Source of the DNA: Thermotogaceae bacterium
GTDB taxonomy: Bacteria > Thermotogota > Thermotogae > MWEM01
DNA: 36,384 bases
Assembly: GCA_030445775.1 (NCBI GenBank)
Contig: JASUTC010000016.1
Coordinates: 1-36,384 of the forward strand
Direction: 5' to 3'
The notes below the pieces were generated by a model. The model did not search any database and had not been told where the DNA came from. It was given only the letters and a program-made list of their open reading frames with translations. Position 1 is the stretch's first letter. Each line of letters starts with the position of its first letter. Made by a program: the position numbers and the translations under genes. Of this stretch, positions 1 to 7,985 are shown piece after piece.

Positions 1-1
1 G

Positions 2-1381
2 AAGCAACTTCGCGAGTTGACCGAACAGACCCTGCTGCGTCAGATTGTCCAACTGGGTGCCTTGGTCAATGCGCAGGGAGATATTCTCTACTTGTATGGC
101 CAAACCGGCAAATACCTGGAGCCCACCACCGGTGAGAGCGGGATCAACAACATCCTGAAGATGGCCAGAGAAGGGCTGAGCAGCAACCTTGCCATCGCAT
201 TGCACGAAGTTACCAGGACACAGGAAACAGTGTATCGTCCGGGATTGACAGTTAAAACCAATGGTGACTTCACTACCGTCAACCTGATTGTCAAGTTGGT
301 CACCTCAACCTCTGAAATCTCAACCGAACCACCCTTATACCTTGTGATGCTGGAGCAATCTACTGCCCCACGGGTCAATGAAAGTGAGGCAGACTCTGAA
401 TCAAACGATCATACTCACATATTGGAACTGAAGCAGGAACTGCGAATCAAGGAGGAGTATCTCCAATCCACTGTCGAGGAGTTGAATTCCTCCAATGAAG
501 AGTTGCAATCGTCTAATGAGGAGTTGCAATCGGTGAATGAGGAACTGCAATCCACCAATGAGGAACTGGAAACCTCCAAGGAGGAGTTACAATCGGTGAA
601 TGAGGAACTGACCACGGTTAACTCCGAGTTACAGACCAAAGTGGCTGATTTGTCACAAGCCAACAACGACATGAACAACTTGTTGGCCGGTACGGGCATT
701 GCTACCATTTTTGTGGATCATCAGTTACGTATCCTGCGATTCACGCCAACAGCCACCAAAATTATCAACCTGATTAAGAGCGACATTGGACGCTCCGTGG
801 GGCATATTGTCAATAACTTATCCGGATACACCACACTGGTTGCTGACATACAGGAGGTGCTCGACACCCTGATTTCCAAGGAAATCGAAGTCCAGACAAC
901 TGATGGACAGTGGTATACCATGCGCATACTGCCCTATCGTACCATAGATAATATCATTGAAGGTGCTGTACTCACCTTTGTGGAGATTACGGAGGCACAT
1001 GAACTTCGTGAATCACTGAGGATGAGCGCTGAGCGGATGCGAGTCGCCCTCAGTATAGTTCCTCTTTCTGTTTTTAATCAGGACAGGGATCTTCGCTACA
1101 CATGGTTTCGCAGCTCCGATCCTGCATTTTCTATCCAACAGATTATTGGCAAAACGGATACTGACCTTCTGCAGGAACAAGAAGCTGTCGCGTTGAACGC
1201 ACTCAAGAAGCAGGTACTGGAAAGCGGAAAAGCTGTGAGAAAAAACATCCAAGCTACTATTGAGGATAAAAAGTTTGTATTTGACCTGTTAATTGAACCG
1301 TTGCGAGATGCCACCGGAGCCGTAGTCGGGATCACTTGCGCTTCGATTGATATCACCAGGCAACATGATAATAAGCAATAA
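2..1381 (+). CDS. CheR-type methyltransferase / PAS sensory protein, C-terminal part (5' end outside window)
   Basis: The frame is open back to base 2, so the TTG at 17 is probably internal and the true start lies to the left. The first residues (LLRQIVQLGALVNAQGDILY, then GKYLEPTTGE) match the segment that follows the CheR methyltransferase domain in CheB/CheR/PAS fusions. A heptad coiled coil rich in NEELQS follows at about residues 140-215 of the visible part, then a PAS domain (about 217-335, ending FVEITEAHELRESL) and a second PAS domain (about 336-450, ending ITCASIDITRQ). Such fusions are receptor-modifying or signalling proteins in the cytoplasm. The downstream hybrid kinase starts 16 bases later behind a good ribosome site, so the two probably formed one operon. 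Whether a CheB domain is present cannot be seen here. Confidence 0.85.
   Translation, partial: KQLRELTEQTLLRQIVQLGALVNAQGDILYLYGQTGKYLEPTTGESGINNILKMAREGLSSNLAIALHEVTRTQETVYRPGLTVKTNGDFTTVNLIVKLVTSTSEISTEPPLYLVMLEQSTAPRVNESEADSESNDHTHILELKQELRIKEEYLQSTVEELNSSNEELQSSNEELQSVNEELQSTNEELETSKEELQSVNEELTTVNSELQTKVADLSQANNDMNNLLAGTGIATIFVDHQLRILRFTPTATKIINLIKSDIGRSVGHIVNNLSGYTTLVADIQEVLDTLISKEIEVQTTDGQWYTMRILPYRTIDNIIEGAVLTFVEITEAHELRESLRMSAERMRVALSIVPLSVFNQDRDLRYTWFRSSDPAFSIQQIIGKTDTDLLQEQEAVALNALKKQVLESGKAVRKNIQATIEDKKFVFDLLIEPLRDATGAVVGITCASIDITRQHDNKQ
491..616 (+). repeat. Six imperfect 21-bp tandem repeats encoding NEELQS heptads
   Basis: Six consecutive 21-base units of the form nnnAATGAGGARYTGCAATCn encode the repeated heptads (S)NEELQS, SNEELQS, VNEELQS, TNEELET, SKEELQS, VNEELTT. 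They form the signalling-helix coiled coil between the CheR and PAS parts. The repeat is protein-driven and common in this family, but the near identity at DNA level could allow slippage in steps of seven residues. Confidence 0.8.
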
Positions 1382-1396
1382 AGAGGAGGGAAAGCA

Positions 1397-2274
1397 ATGA
1401 ACGATGGAAAGCGCAATTCCAGGCAGACGCCCAATGACGCAGAGGTGCTGCGAAAACGGGCTGAGGAGAAGGTCAAAACTATGGAACCAGACTCTTTGAC
1501 TGCACAGACTCCCGAAGCGATCCGGCATATGGTCCATGAACTCCAGGTACACCAAATCGAACTGGAGATGCAGAACGAGGAGCTACGTACGGCCCAAAAC
1601 CAGATAGAAGCCGCGCGGTTGCGCTATTTCGACCTCTATGATCTTGCCCCTGTGGGATACTGTACAATAAGTGAAAAGGGCATTACTCTCGAGACAAACT
1701 TAACCTTCGCAACCATGTTGGATAAGGATAGGCGCGCCATGATAAAGCGACCTTTTTCAGCTTTTATTCAAAGAGAAGATCAGGACATATATTACATGTT
1801 CCTAAAACAACTCTTAAATACCAATAACCCGCAAATATGTGAACTTCGCATGGTAAAAAACGATAAAACTACATTCTGGAGCTCTCTACATGCCGCAGTG
1901 CAAAAAGATGAAGACAGTACGAAGTGTTTACGAGTGACAATATCTGATATCACACAACAAAAAAAACTTGAGATAGAGCTGAACAGGGAAAAAGATGCCC
2001 TTGAAAAGAGCACGAACATGCTTCAATCCATCCTCAAAGCCTTACCCGGTATGCTCCTGGTGATTGATCAGCAACATAATATCCTTTTGACAAACACCAA
2101 CAGGATTCGGGCGGGAAAAGTGAACGGCGACACAATCGAACAAGTCATAGGCAGGAAGTGTTATCAGGCGTTTATGAATAGAGAGAGCCCATGTCCATGG
2201 TGTAAGATGGAACAAGTGATGGAGACCGGTGGGACTTTTTCGGAAACAACGACACCTGAAGATCCCCGTACAAA
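1397..2274 (+). pseudogene. Hybrid sensor histidine kinase, 5' fragment (split by IS21 element)
   Basis: This is the N-terminal half of a cytoplasmic PAS-type hybrid histidine kinase. The start has a strong ribosome site (GAGGAGGG, 7 bases upstream). An N-terminal helical segment (HELQVHQIELEMQNEELRTA, about residues 50-70) leads into PAS 1 (about 75-190, ending VTISDITQQKKLE) and PAS 2 (from about 208), which contains a Cys pair in ESPCPWCKMEQV. PAS 2 is cut by the insertion element. The ORF in the track runs on to 2374 by reading into the element. The rest of the gene resumes near 4484 with [16 protein letters not shown], which is the expected end of a PAS domain. The two parts together would encode PAS-PAS-HisKA-HATPase-receiver. 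Confidence 0.85.
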
Positions 2275-2318
2275 TGTCAAGTTAAGCATGTACACTTTTG
2301 ATGAGATAAGGATGTACA
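2275..2318 (+). repeat. IS21 left terminal inverted repeat (two units)
   Basis: Two copies of a TGATAAGATAAGNATGTACA-like unit lie head to tail. The outer copy matches the right outer end at 16 of 20 positions. The istB stop codon (TAA on the minus strand, 2282-2284) lies inside the outer unit. Confidence 0.65.
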
Positions 2319-3109
2319 AAAAACCGACCCTCAAAACACGAGACAGCCTTACCCAAAACAAAGCTTACTTTTAAACGATAAGAATCACCTAGAATGGTAA
2401 TGACATGTGAATGATGAAGCAAACGGTCAAGGATAGCATTGGTGATTCTCGGATCTTCAAATAATTCATCCCAATCTGAAAATTGCACATTGGAAGTGAT
2501 GATGGTACTTCTGGTTTCATAGCGTTGGTCTAATAATTGGAACAGTAAGCGATCATCTCCTTTCGTAATGGGTAAAAATCCCAGCTCGTCTATGATTAAC
2601 ACACGATAGCGTTTGTAAGTTTTCAGCATGTGACTCAAACGGTTTTCAGATTGCGCCTTTCTCAATTTGACAAACAGATCATTGGCTTTAATAAAATAAG
2701 CGGAGTGTCCATGTTTAGCCGCTTCAATTCCCAATGCTATGGCCAGGTGAGTTTTGCCAACACCACAACTCCCTAAAAGAGCGATGTTCTCACAGTTTTC
2801 AAGAAAATTCAAGGTGGCCAAATCATACAACTGCGCTTTGTCAATGCCAGGTTGAAACTCAAAGTCAAAGTCTTTGAGTTCTTTCAAGTGGGGAAATCCC
2901 GCCATTTTGATGGTGTAATTAATCGAATTGATCTTTTTCCTTTCCACCTCTTGATCGGTTAACAGTTTTAAAGCCTCAATAAAGGCGAGTTCCTTTTTGT
3001 GGAGTTTGTCAAGGATGGCATCCAGCTGTTCTTTCATTTTGGTTAATTTCAAATAGTCCAGGTTCTCCTGTAACTGATTATATTGACTATTTAACGTTTT
3101 TGGCTGCAT
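2282..3109 (-). CDS. istB: IstB-like ATP-binding helper of IS21 transposition
   Basis: This AAA+ ATPase helps the IstA transposase choose and activate the target. The Walker A motif is GSCGVGKTHLA (about residues 113-123) and the Walker B is VLIIDELGF (about 170-178), with the family-typical NVQFSDWDELFEDPRITNAILDRLLHHS after it. Family members usually end soon after the YRLK motif (here GDSYRLK). This one continues for about 27 residues (VSFVLGKAVSCFEG...) into the left inverted repeat, so the usual stop may have been lost through a small frameshift. It overlaps the end of istA by 23 bases, the usual coupled arrangement. All core motifs are intact, so it may be functional. Confidence 0.92.
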   Translation of the reverse strand: MQPKTLNSQYNQLQENLDYLKLTKMKEQLDAILDKLHKKELAFIEALKLLTDQEVERKKINSINYTIKMAGFPHLKELKDFDFEFQPGIDKAQLYDLATLNFLENCENIALLGSCGVGKTHLAIALGIEAAKHGHSAYFIKANDLFVKLRKAQSENRLSHMLKTYKRYRVLIIDELGFLPITKGDDRLLFQLLDQRYETRSTIITSNVQFSDWDELFEDPRITNAILDRLLHHSHVITILGDSYRLKVSFVLGKAVSCFEGRFFVHPYLIKSVHA

Positions 3110-4391
3110 GGAAATACCCTCCGATCTTCTTTAGATTTTTTTGTGCAAACTCACGGATGTTGTCTTTGTAAGGCATGACTTCCTTTAAATGTTCTTCGTA
3201 ATGTTCCGGAAGGTAATTCAATTTCTGATCTTTAATGGCATGAATGGCAATGAGTTTTGTGGTATCATAAATGTATAGTTTTTCCTCAATGACTTCAAGA
3301 AACAGCGATTGTTTCTTATAGCCCAGTGGGACGGAATACTGTTTGCTCTTATATGAAATCATGTTGAGGGCATTGACTTTGGCCTGCTGTTGTGGGATTT
3401 TATACTGGGTTCTTATTCGTTGGCCGGGAAGCGCGAGTAAGAACTCTTTTTCTTGTTCAAATAGGTTGAGGGGAATTTTTCCCGTTCCCTGATGAACCGT
3501 CATGTTTTTACGAAGGTTGATCTTTTTGACTTGTTCGTGCAAACCGCTATAGGTTAATTGGCCCTGATAGGCATCGATCTCATCCAGGATTTTCATCTGA
3601 GTTTCAACTTTGCCCTTGGTTTGGGGCCTTTTTGCTATGCATGTACGCACTTTAAATCCCATGTCTTTGCTGAATTGATAGAATTTGTTATTCACGATGC
3701 CTTTTTTATATTGGGTCCGTGAATCGTCCATGATGGTTTTCATGTTATCCCCGAGTAAAACTCTGGGTACCCCGCCAATGATTTCAAAGAATTGTGTTAA
3801 GCAGGAGATGAGGACGCTTTGTATCTTATTTTGGGTAAGCGCATAGAGTTCGAATCTTGAATAGGCTAATACCATGACCAGGACATTGACTTTGATATGG
3901 TTGCCTTCGGATGTCAGATAGTCGATATTTTCTTTCCAATCAACCTGCGCTTGTTCTCCCGGGTCTGTTTCAAATCGGATACTGGCTTTGGTTTTCGTTT
4001 TTTTGTTTGAGCGTTGGTCAAAATAATCCTGGAATTCTTCACGCCGACTGATATAGCCTCGAAAGGTTGATTCGGCACAATTGAGCCCGTGATTATCCTT
4101 CAGATATCTCCAAAGAATGCTTTTATAATGGAATACTTGTGGTGTTTCTTCACTTAGAAGTTCTTTGATGACATCATAATATGCATCCACCGGAGAGGGT
4201 CTTTTGCGTTTCCCGGTCGGGATTTCTCCGTCGTAGTATTTCTTTGCTGTTCGTCGATCACAGTTTAATTGCTTTGCAATCTTAGTAAAATTAGGGTTCA
4301 TACCTACTGCCTCCATGATTTCTTTGAGTTTGGGCAGCTCTTCCAGTCTTTTGAGCTCATATTTCACGATAAATGTTATGGGTTTATTCAC
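3087..4391 (-). CDS. istA: IS21-family transposase IstA
   Basis: This is a DDE transposase of 434 residues. An N-terminal helix-turn-helix lies in NFTKIAKQLNCDRRTAKKYY (about 34-53). The rve/integrase-like core has the first Asp in EQAQVDWKEN, the second in RVLLGDNMKT and the Glu in KGKVETQMKI. A C-terminal beta-barrel-like domain follows (YKSKQYSVPLGYKKQ). The full catalytic set is present with no internal stop, so the element could still be mobile or have moved recently. The start follows a GAGGTGATC ribosome site (spacing 5). It is the first gene of the element, with istB overlapping its 3' end. Confidence 0.93.
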   Translation of the reverse strand: MNKPITFIVKYELKRLEELPKLKEIMEAVGMNPNFTKIAKQLNCDRRTAKKYYDGEIPTGKRKRPSPVDAYYDVIKELLSEETPQVFHYKSILWRYLKDNHGLNCAESTFRGYISRREEFQDYFDQRSNKKTKTKASIRFETDPGEQAQVDWKENIDYLTSEGNHIKVNVLVMVLAYSRFELYALTQNKIQSVLISCLTQFFEIIGGVPRVLLGDNMKTIMDDSRTQYKKGIVNNKFYQFSKDMGFKVRTCIAKRPQTKGKVETQMKILDEIDAYQGQLTYSGLHEQVKKINLRKNMTVHQGTGKIPLNLFEQEKEFLLALPGQRIRTQYKIPQQQAKVNALNMISYKSKQYSVPLGYKKQSLFLEVIEEKLYIYDTTKLIAIHAIKDQKLNYLPEHYEEHLKEVMPYKDNIREFAQKNLKKIGGYFHAAKNVK

Positions 4392-4433
4392 ATGATCACC
4401 TCTCGGTGATTATGCTTCATTTCACCCTTTTTT

Positions 4434-4476
4434 TGTACATCTTATCTCATCGTTTCTGTACATTCTTATCTTATCA
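4434..4476 (-). repeat. IS21 right terminal inverted repeat (two units)
   Basis: Two copies of TGTACAT(T)CTTATCTYATCR lie at about 4434-4452 and 4457-4476, inverted relative to the left end. The outer copy ends in CA, the usual IS21 terminus. Confidence 0.75.
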
Positions 4477-4483
4477 TTTATAA

Positions 4484-5698
4484 GGCGAAAATGTCATTGG
4501 CGTGGTGGAATACAGCTTGGATATTACGGAACTGAGAAATGCCAAGGTCAAGGCACAGAATGCGAATAGGGCTAAGAGCGAATTTCTCGCCAATATGAGC
4601 CATGAGTTGCGGACGCCATTGAATGGTATCATCGGATTCAGTGATATCCTTCGAAATACAGCTTTGGATAAGGAGCAAAGTGAATATGCTGATATTGTAT
4701 ACATCTCAGGTAAGCATTTGGCAGATATCATCACCGATATCCTTGATTTCTCCCGTATAGAAGCCGGGAAATTCGAGCTGTATCCCGAAAAAACGAATTT
4801 AAGGGAGCTCGTTGAAAAAACACTCTCTATTGTCCAACACAAAGCCAGAATAAAAAAAATAACTCTCACGGCCAACATTGAACACACCGTGCCTCAAACC
4901 GTTGAAGTGGATGGATCGAAACTGAGGCAGGTCCTGATAAATTTGCTTTCAAATGCTGTGAAATTTACAGATGAGGGTTCTGTAGAGCTGTTCGTAAACC
5001 TTCAGGAAATACAAAATGACAAGGTCCGCCTTCTGTTCAAGGTAACCGACACTGGCATAGGTATAAAAGAAAAGGAACAGAAATGGATTTTCGACCCCTT
5101 CCATCAGGCTGATATGTCCATCTCTAAAAAAGCCGAAGGTACCGGTCTGGGACTTACCATTAGCAGAGAAATGTTGGCGAAGATGGGTAGTGCTTTAGAG
5201 TTCAGGAGCACATACTCTAAAGGTAGTACCTTTTCTTTTGAATTGTTGTTGCCCTATGAGGGAGAGCAAGCAACAGAGTCAGACAAAGAGGCTTCTGAGA
5301 ACATGCCTGAAAATTCAGATTTTGCAAACAAAAAGATTCTCGTTGCCGAGGACAATGCCATCAATATGCACTATGCCCAAACTGCAATTTCTAAGTTTTC
5401 CAACGATATCCAGATCCTCAAAGCCAAAAACGGTAAAGAGGCGTATCAGCAGTATAGGGAACACAAACCCGACCTCATTCTCATGGACATCGTCATGCCT
5501 GATATTAACGGCTATCAGGCTACGGCCATGATACGAAGTCAGGACCAGTAGACCCCAATCATAGCCATGACAGCCAAAGCCTTGACCGAAGACAAAGAAG
5601 ATTGCCTGGCCGCCGGAATGAATGAATACATTTCGAAACCGATTTCTTTGGAGATGTTAAAGCTAATCCTTAAGAAATATTTAGGGGCTGCTGAATAA
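4484..5698 (+). pseudogene. Hybrid sensor histidine kinase, 3' fragment with amber stop in the receiver domain
   Basis: This continues the 1397 gene beyond the IS21 element. The ORF track begins at a GTG (4502), but homologous-looking coding starts at GENVIGVV (4484), directly after an in-frame TAA at the junction. It contains the PAS end, HisKA with the phospho-His in [17 protein letters not shown], HATPase motifs [30 protein letters not shown] and [12 protein letters not shown], then a receiver domain ([11 protein letters not shown]; phospho-Asp in [14 protein letters not shown]). A TAG at 5549-5551 interrupts the receiver after SQDQ. The same frame then continues for 48 codons with the rest of the domain ([23 protein letters not shown]) to a TAA at 5696. 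The conserved Thr and Lys lie beyond the TAG. With the insertion and two in-frame stops, the gene is very likely dead. Confidence 0.88.
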
Positions 5699-5728
5699 CT
5701 AAAAATTCTCAAATCCTAAACGCCACAA

Positions 5729-5756
5729 AAAATGACGCCTTTTCAGGCGTCATTTT
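5729..5756. terminator. Bidirectional hairpin terminator between the kinase pseudogene and rnf
   Basis: The stem AAAATGACGCC / GGCGTCATTTT (11 bp) with a TTTTCA loop lies between convergent genes. On the minus strand it is followed by a run of T (complement of 5727-5732), so it serves rnfB best. A shorter T run serves the plus strand. It begins 4 bases after the rnfB stop. Confidence 0.85.
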
Positions 5757-5760
5757 AAGC

Positions 5761-6036
5761 TTATTCACTCATAATTTCTTTTATCTTCTCCGGTACTCCT
5801 TGACGTTTACCAGGAATGCAGCCGTCTTTGGGGGCTTCTCCCTTGATGACGGCCTTTGCAAAGGCCTCACAACCGGGATAGCCGCATGCGCCACAGTTGA
5901 CACCAGGCAGGGCTTCCATGATTTTTGTTAGCCGGGGATCTTCTTTGACTTCGAATTTTTTTGCCGCAAAAGCTAGGAATGTGCCAAAGACCAGTCCCAA
6001 TGCGCCTAATAATAAGATGCTATTGATAAAAATCAT
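5761..6036 (-). CDS. rnfB: Rnf complex subunit B, short form lacking ferredoxin domains
   Basis: RnfB takes electrons from soluble ferredoxin and passes them into the membrane-bound, ion-pumping Rnf complex. The 91-residue product has an N-terminal membrane helix (FINSILLLGALGLVFGTFLAF, about 3-23) and the first iron-sulfur domain with all four Cys (GVNCGACGYPGCEAF... and DGCIPGKRQG). It stops at KEIMSE, where usual RnfB proteins continue with further 4Fe-4S ferredoxin repeats to roughly 190-330 residues. The terminator follows at once, leaving no room for a missing part. It is either a real short version or an old truncation. The ribosome site AAGGCGG precedes the ATG, 12 bases after rnfA. 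Confidence 0.85.
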   Translation of the reverse strand: MIFINSILLLGALGLVFGTFLAFAAKKFEVKEDPRLTKIMEALPGVNCGACGYPGCEAFAKAVIKGEAPKDGCIPGKRQGVPEKIKEIMSE

Positions 6037-6048
6037 TCAATCACCGCC

Positions 6049-6624
6049 TTAAAGTTTTATCATGCCGCTGAATCCAACGAATGCCATGGATAATATCCCT
6101 GCGGTTATCAAGGTTCCCGCAAGGCCTTTAAAGGGTTTGGGGATGTCTGCAAATTCCATCTGTTCCCGGATACCGGCGAACAGAATCAATGCCAACCCAA
6201 ATCCGAATCCGGCACCCAATGCGTTGAATATGGTTTCAAGCAGGCCGTAATTGTTTTGGATGTTCAGCAGTGCCAATCCAAGGATGGCGCAGTTTGTTGT
6301 GATGAGCGGTAAAAAGATACCCAATGCTTCGTATAATCCCGGAGACACTTTTTTTAAAAAGATTTCAACAAACTGTACGAGAGAGGCGATAACCAAAATA
6401 AAGACGATGGTTTTCAAAAAGCCCAGACCCATGATGACTAACAATCCGTTCAGCAGCCAGGTGATCACACTGGCTAAAACCATGACGAAAATAACGGCCA
6501 ATGACATGCCAACTGCAGTGTCGATCTTTTTTGATACACCCAAAAACGGACAGATTCCCAGAAATCGTTGCAGAACGAAGTTGTTGACTAATATTGCAGA
6601 CATGAAAATCAAGAATACATTCAT
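6049..6624 (-). CDS. rnfA: Rnf complex membrane subunit A
   Basis: This integral membrane protein of the ferredoxin:NAD+ oxidoreductase forms the membrane core of Rnf together with RnfE. The 191 residues have about six hydrophobic helices and the family start VNNFVLQRFLGICPFLGVSKK, which includes the conserved Cys in GICPFLG, and the second conserved Cys in LITTNCAILGLALLN. Its length is normal for the family. The start overlaps the rnfE stop by four bases, so the two are translationally coupled. It looks intact. Confidence 0.95.
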   Translation of the reverse strand: MNVFLIFMSAILVNNFVLQRFLGICPFLGVSKKIDTAVGMSLAVIFVMVLASVITWLLNGLLVIMGLGFLKTIVFILVIASLVQFVEIFLKKVSPGLYEALGIFLPLITTNCAILGLALLNIQNNYGLLETIFNALGAGFGFGLALILFAGIREQMEFADIPKPFKGLAGTLITAGILSMAFVGFSGMIKL

Positions 6625-7265
6625 GCGGTTTCACCTGCCTTCTTTGCCGCTTTTGCTTTTTTCTTCTTTTTCTCTTCCCGTGAAATACCCATCCAGTTGA
6701 ACATGGCTGCCAGGAGTCCGAGGGTGATAAAGGCTCCCGGAGGAAGAATCATGATGAATACGTTGAAGGCATCTCCCCAAAGGGTTAGTCCAAACCAGGT
6801 ACCTGCACCCAGGATTTCTCTGACGGAACCCAACAGGATGAGGCCGCCGGCAAAACCCAAGCCCATGCCCAATGCATCAAGGATGGATTTAAAGACCGAA
6901 TTTTGGCTGGCATAAGCTTCCGCTCGTCCAAGGATAAGGCAGTTGACAACAATCAACGGGATAAACAAACCCAGTGTTTTCCAAAGATCGTACAAGAAAC
7001 CGTGCATCAAAAGATCAATCATGGTAACAAATCCGGCGATGATGATGATGTATACAGGTATTCTGATCTTACTCGGGACAAGTTTTCTGATCAGTGATAT
7101 CACGATATTTGACATGATTAAAACAGCCAGGGTTGCCATTCCCATTCCCAAACCGTTGGTAGCGCTGGTGGTGGTCGCCAGAGTAGGACACATACCCAAA
7201 GCCTGGACGAAAATGGGGTTGTTGGAGAACATGCCGTTGGTTAGTTCAGATTGTTTTTTTGCCAT
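6621..7265 (-). CDS. rnfE: Rnf complex membrane subunit E
   Basis: This membrane subunit is homologous to RnfA and packs against it in the inverted-topology core of the Rnf complex. The 214 residues have about six helices and the conserved Cys motifs ALGMCPTLA (N-terminal) and IVVNCLILGRAEAYAS (middle). A strongly charged C-terminal tail (REEKKKKKAKAAKKAGETA) extends into the cytoplasm. It is normal in length. The ATG overlaps the rnfG stop by one base. Confidence 0.95.
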   Translation of the reverse strand: MAKKQSELTNGMFSNNPIFVQALGMCPTLATTTSATNGLGMGMATLAVLIMSNIVISLIRKLVPSKIRIPVYIIIIAGFVTMIDLLMHGFLYDLWKTLGLFIPLIVVNCLILGRAEAYASQNSVFKSILDALGMGLGFAGGLILLGSVREILGAGTWFGLTLWGDAFNVFIMILPPGAFITLGLLAAMFNWMGISREEKKKKKAKAAKKAGETA

Positions 7266-7984
7266 TATTCATCACCCCCCGTAGTTTGTTCCAGGTATTC
7301 ATTCATGATATTAATGGCATTTGCAACACCTCTTGGTGTGATGGTTGCACCTGTCATGAGATCGCTGACACTGATGATACCTTCCTTTTTAAGCGCTGCT
7401 TCCTCTTCATTGGTTTTAGCCGGACTCTTGCCGGAATCCTTGTCCACTTTGACACCTTTTTCAAGGCCTTGCTCAGGAATGTTGAAAAAGCGCTCTTTGA
7501 CAGGTTCTTCAGCGATTCTGGCTCCCAGTCCCGGTGTTTCCTGTGAATAATCCAGGACTTCCAGGCGCATCATTTCCATTGAATCCCCATCGCTGATAAA
7601 TGAGCACATGATGGTGACATATCCACCGTATCCTACAGATGCTCCGCTGAGGATGTAAGCGGTTCGCCCGTCTTTTAAAGTGAATTCATAAGCCGGTGAG
7701 GCGCAGTAACCGTTGTAGGTCTTGCTTTCATAAAGCGTTTCATCATCGCTTTCTTTCCATATCTTATCATTCAATTTCTCCTGAGACTCTGGAATGTCCT
7801 TTTCATCAATTAACAGCTCCCCGTTGACAGGATCTGTCAGAACGGTTTTAATGGATTCCAGTTTTACGTTTAATTCTGCCATGGCAATAGGTTCTTCCGT
7901 GATCGTGTAGACGGCGGCCAGTAATACGGCTACCACAATGGCAAAAGCCATGAGCGTCAGTCCGATTTTTAAATAATTACCCAT
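7265..7984 (-). CDS. rnfG: Rnf complex FMN-binding subunit G
   Basis: RnfG is an extracytoplasmic electron carrier with FMN covalently attached to a Thr. The 239-residue protein has one N-terminal membrane helix (LKIGLTLMAFAIVVAVLLAAVYTI) and the flavin-attachment motif TGATIT in VSDLMTGATITPRGV near residues 207-221. The FMN is put on by an ApbE flavin transferase, and a candidate is encoded in this window at 23740. Its length is normal. It lies between the damaged rnfD and rnfE with no gap, in the standard C-D-G-E-A-B order. Confidence 0.94.
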   Translation of the reverse strand: MGNYLKIGLTLMAFAIVVAVLLAAVYTITEEPIAMAELNVKLESIKTVLTDPVNGELLIDEKDIPESQEKLNDKIWKESDDETLYESKTYNGYCASPAYEFTLKDGRTAYILSGASVGYGGYVTIMCSFISDGDSMEMMRLEVLDYSQETPGLGARIAEEPVKERFFNIPEQGLEKGVKVDKDSGKSPAKTNEEEAALKKEGIISVSDLMTGATITPRGVANAINIMNEYLEQTTGGDE

Positions 7985-7985
7985 A

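Larger units (their letters stand above)
2275..4476 (-). mobile_element. IS21-family insertion sequence
   Basis: The element carries the two-gene istA/istB set and inverted ends made of two repeat units each. Left end: TGTCAAGTTAAGCATGTACA (2275-2294) and TGATGAGATAAGGATGTACA (2299-2318). Right end, read inward: TGATAAGATAAGAATGTACA (complement of 4457-4476) and an inner copy whose TGTACA core is at 4434-4439. Core spacing is 24 bases on the left and 23 on the right. Doubled transposase-binding repeats and TG...CA termini are typical of IS21. The left boundary could instead be 2299 if the outer left unit is chance host sequence. No convincing target duplication is visible with either boundary. 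Confidence 0.85.

Noticed and set aside
491-616. CRISPR or regulatory direct repeats
   Set aside because: The 21-bp units are in frame, have no spacers and encode the common NEELQS signalling helix.
415-708. 97-residue minus-strand ORF rich in Ser/Cys
   Set aside because: It is the antisense of the 21-bp coiled-coil repeats and therefore artificially open.
6251-6700. 149-residue plus-strand ORF over rnfA
   Set aside because: It is a shadow of the strongly conserved rnfA/rnfE genes on the other strand, with no ribosome site or recognisable family.
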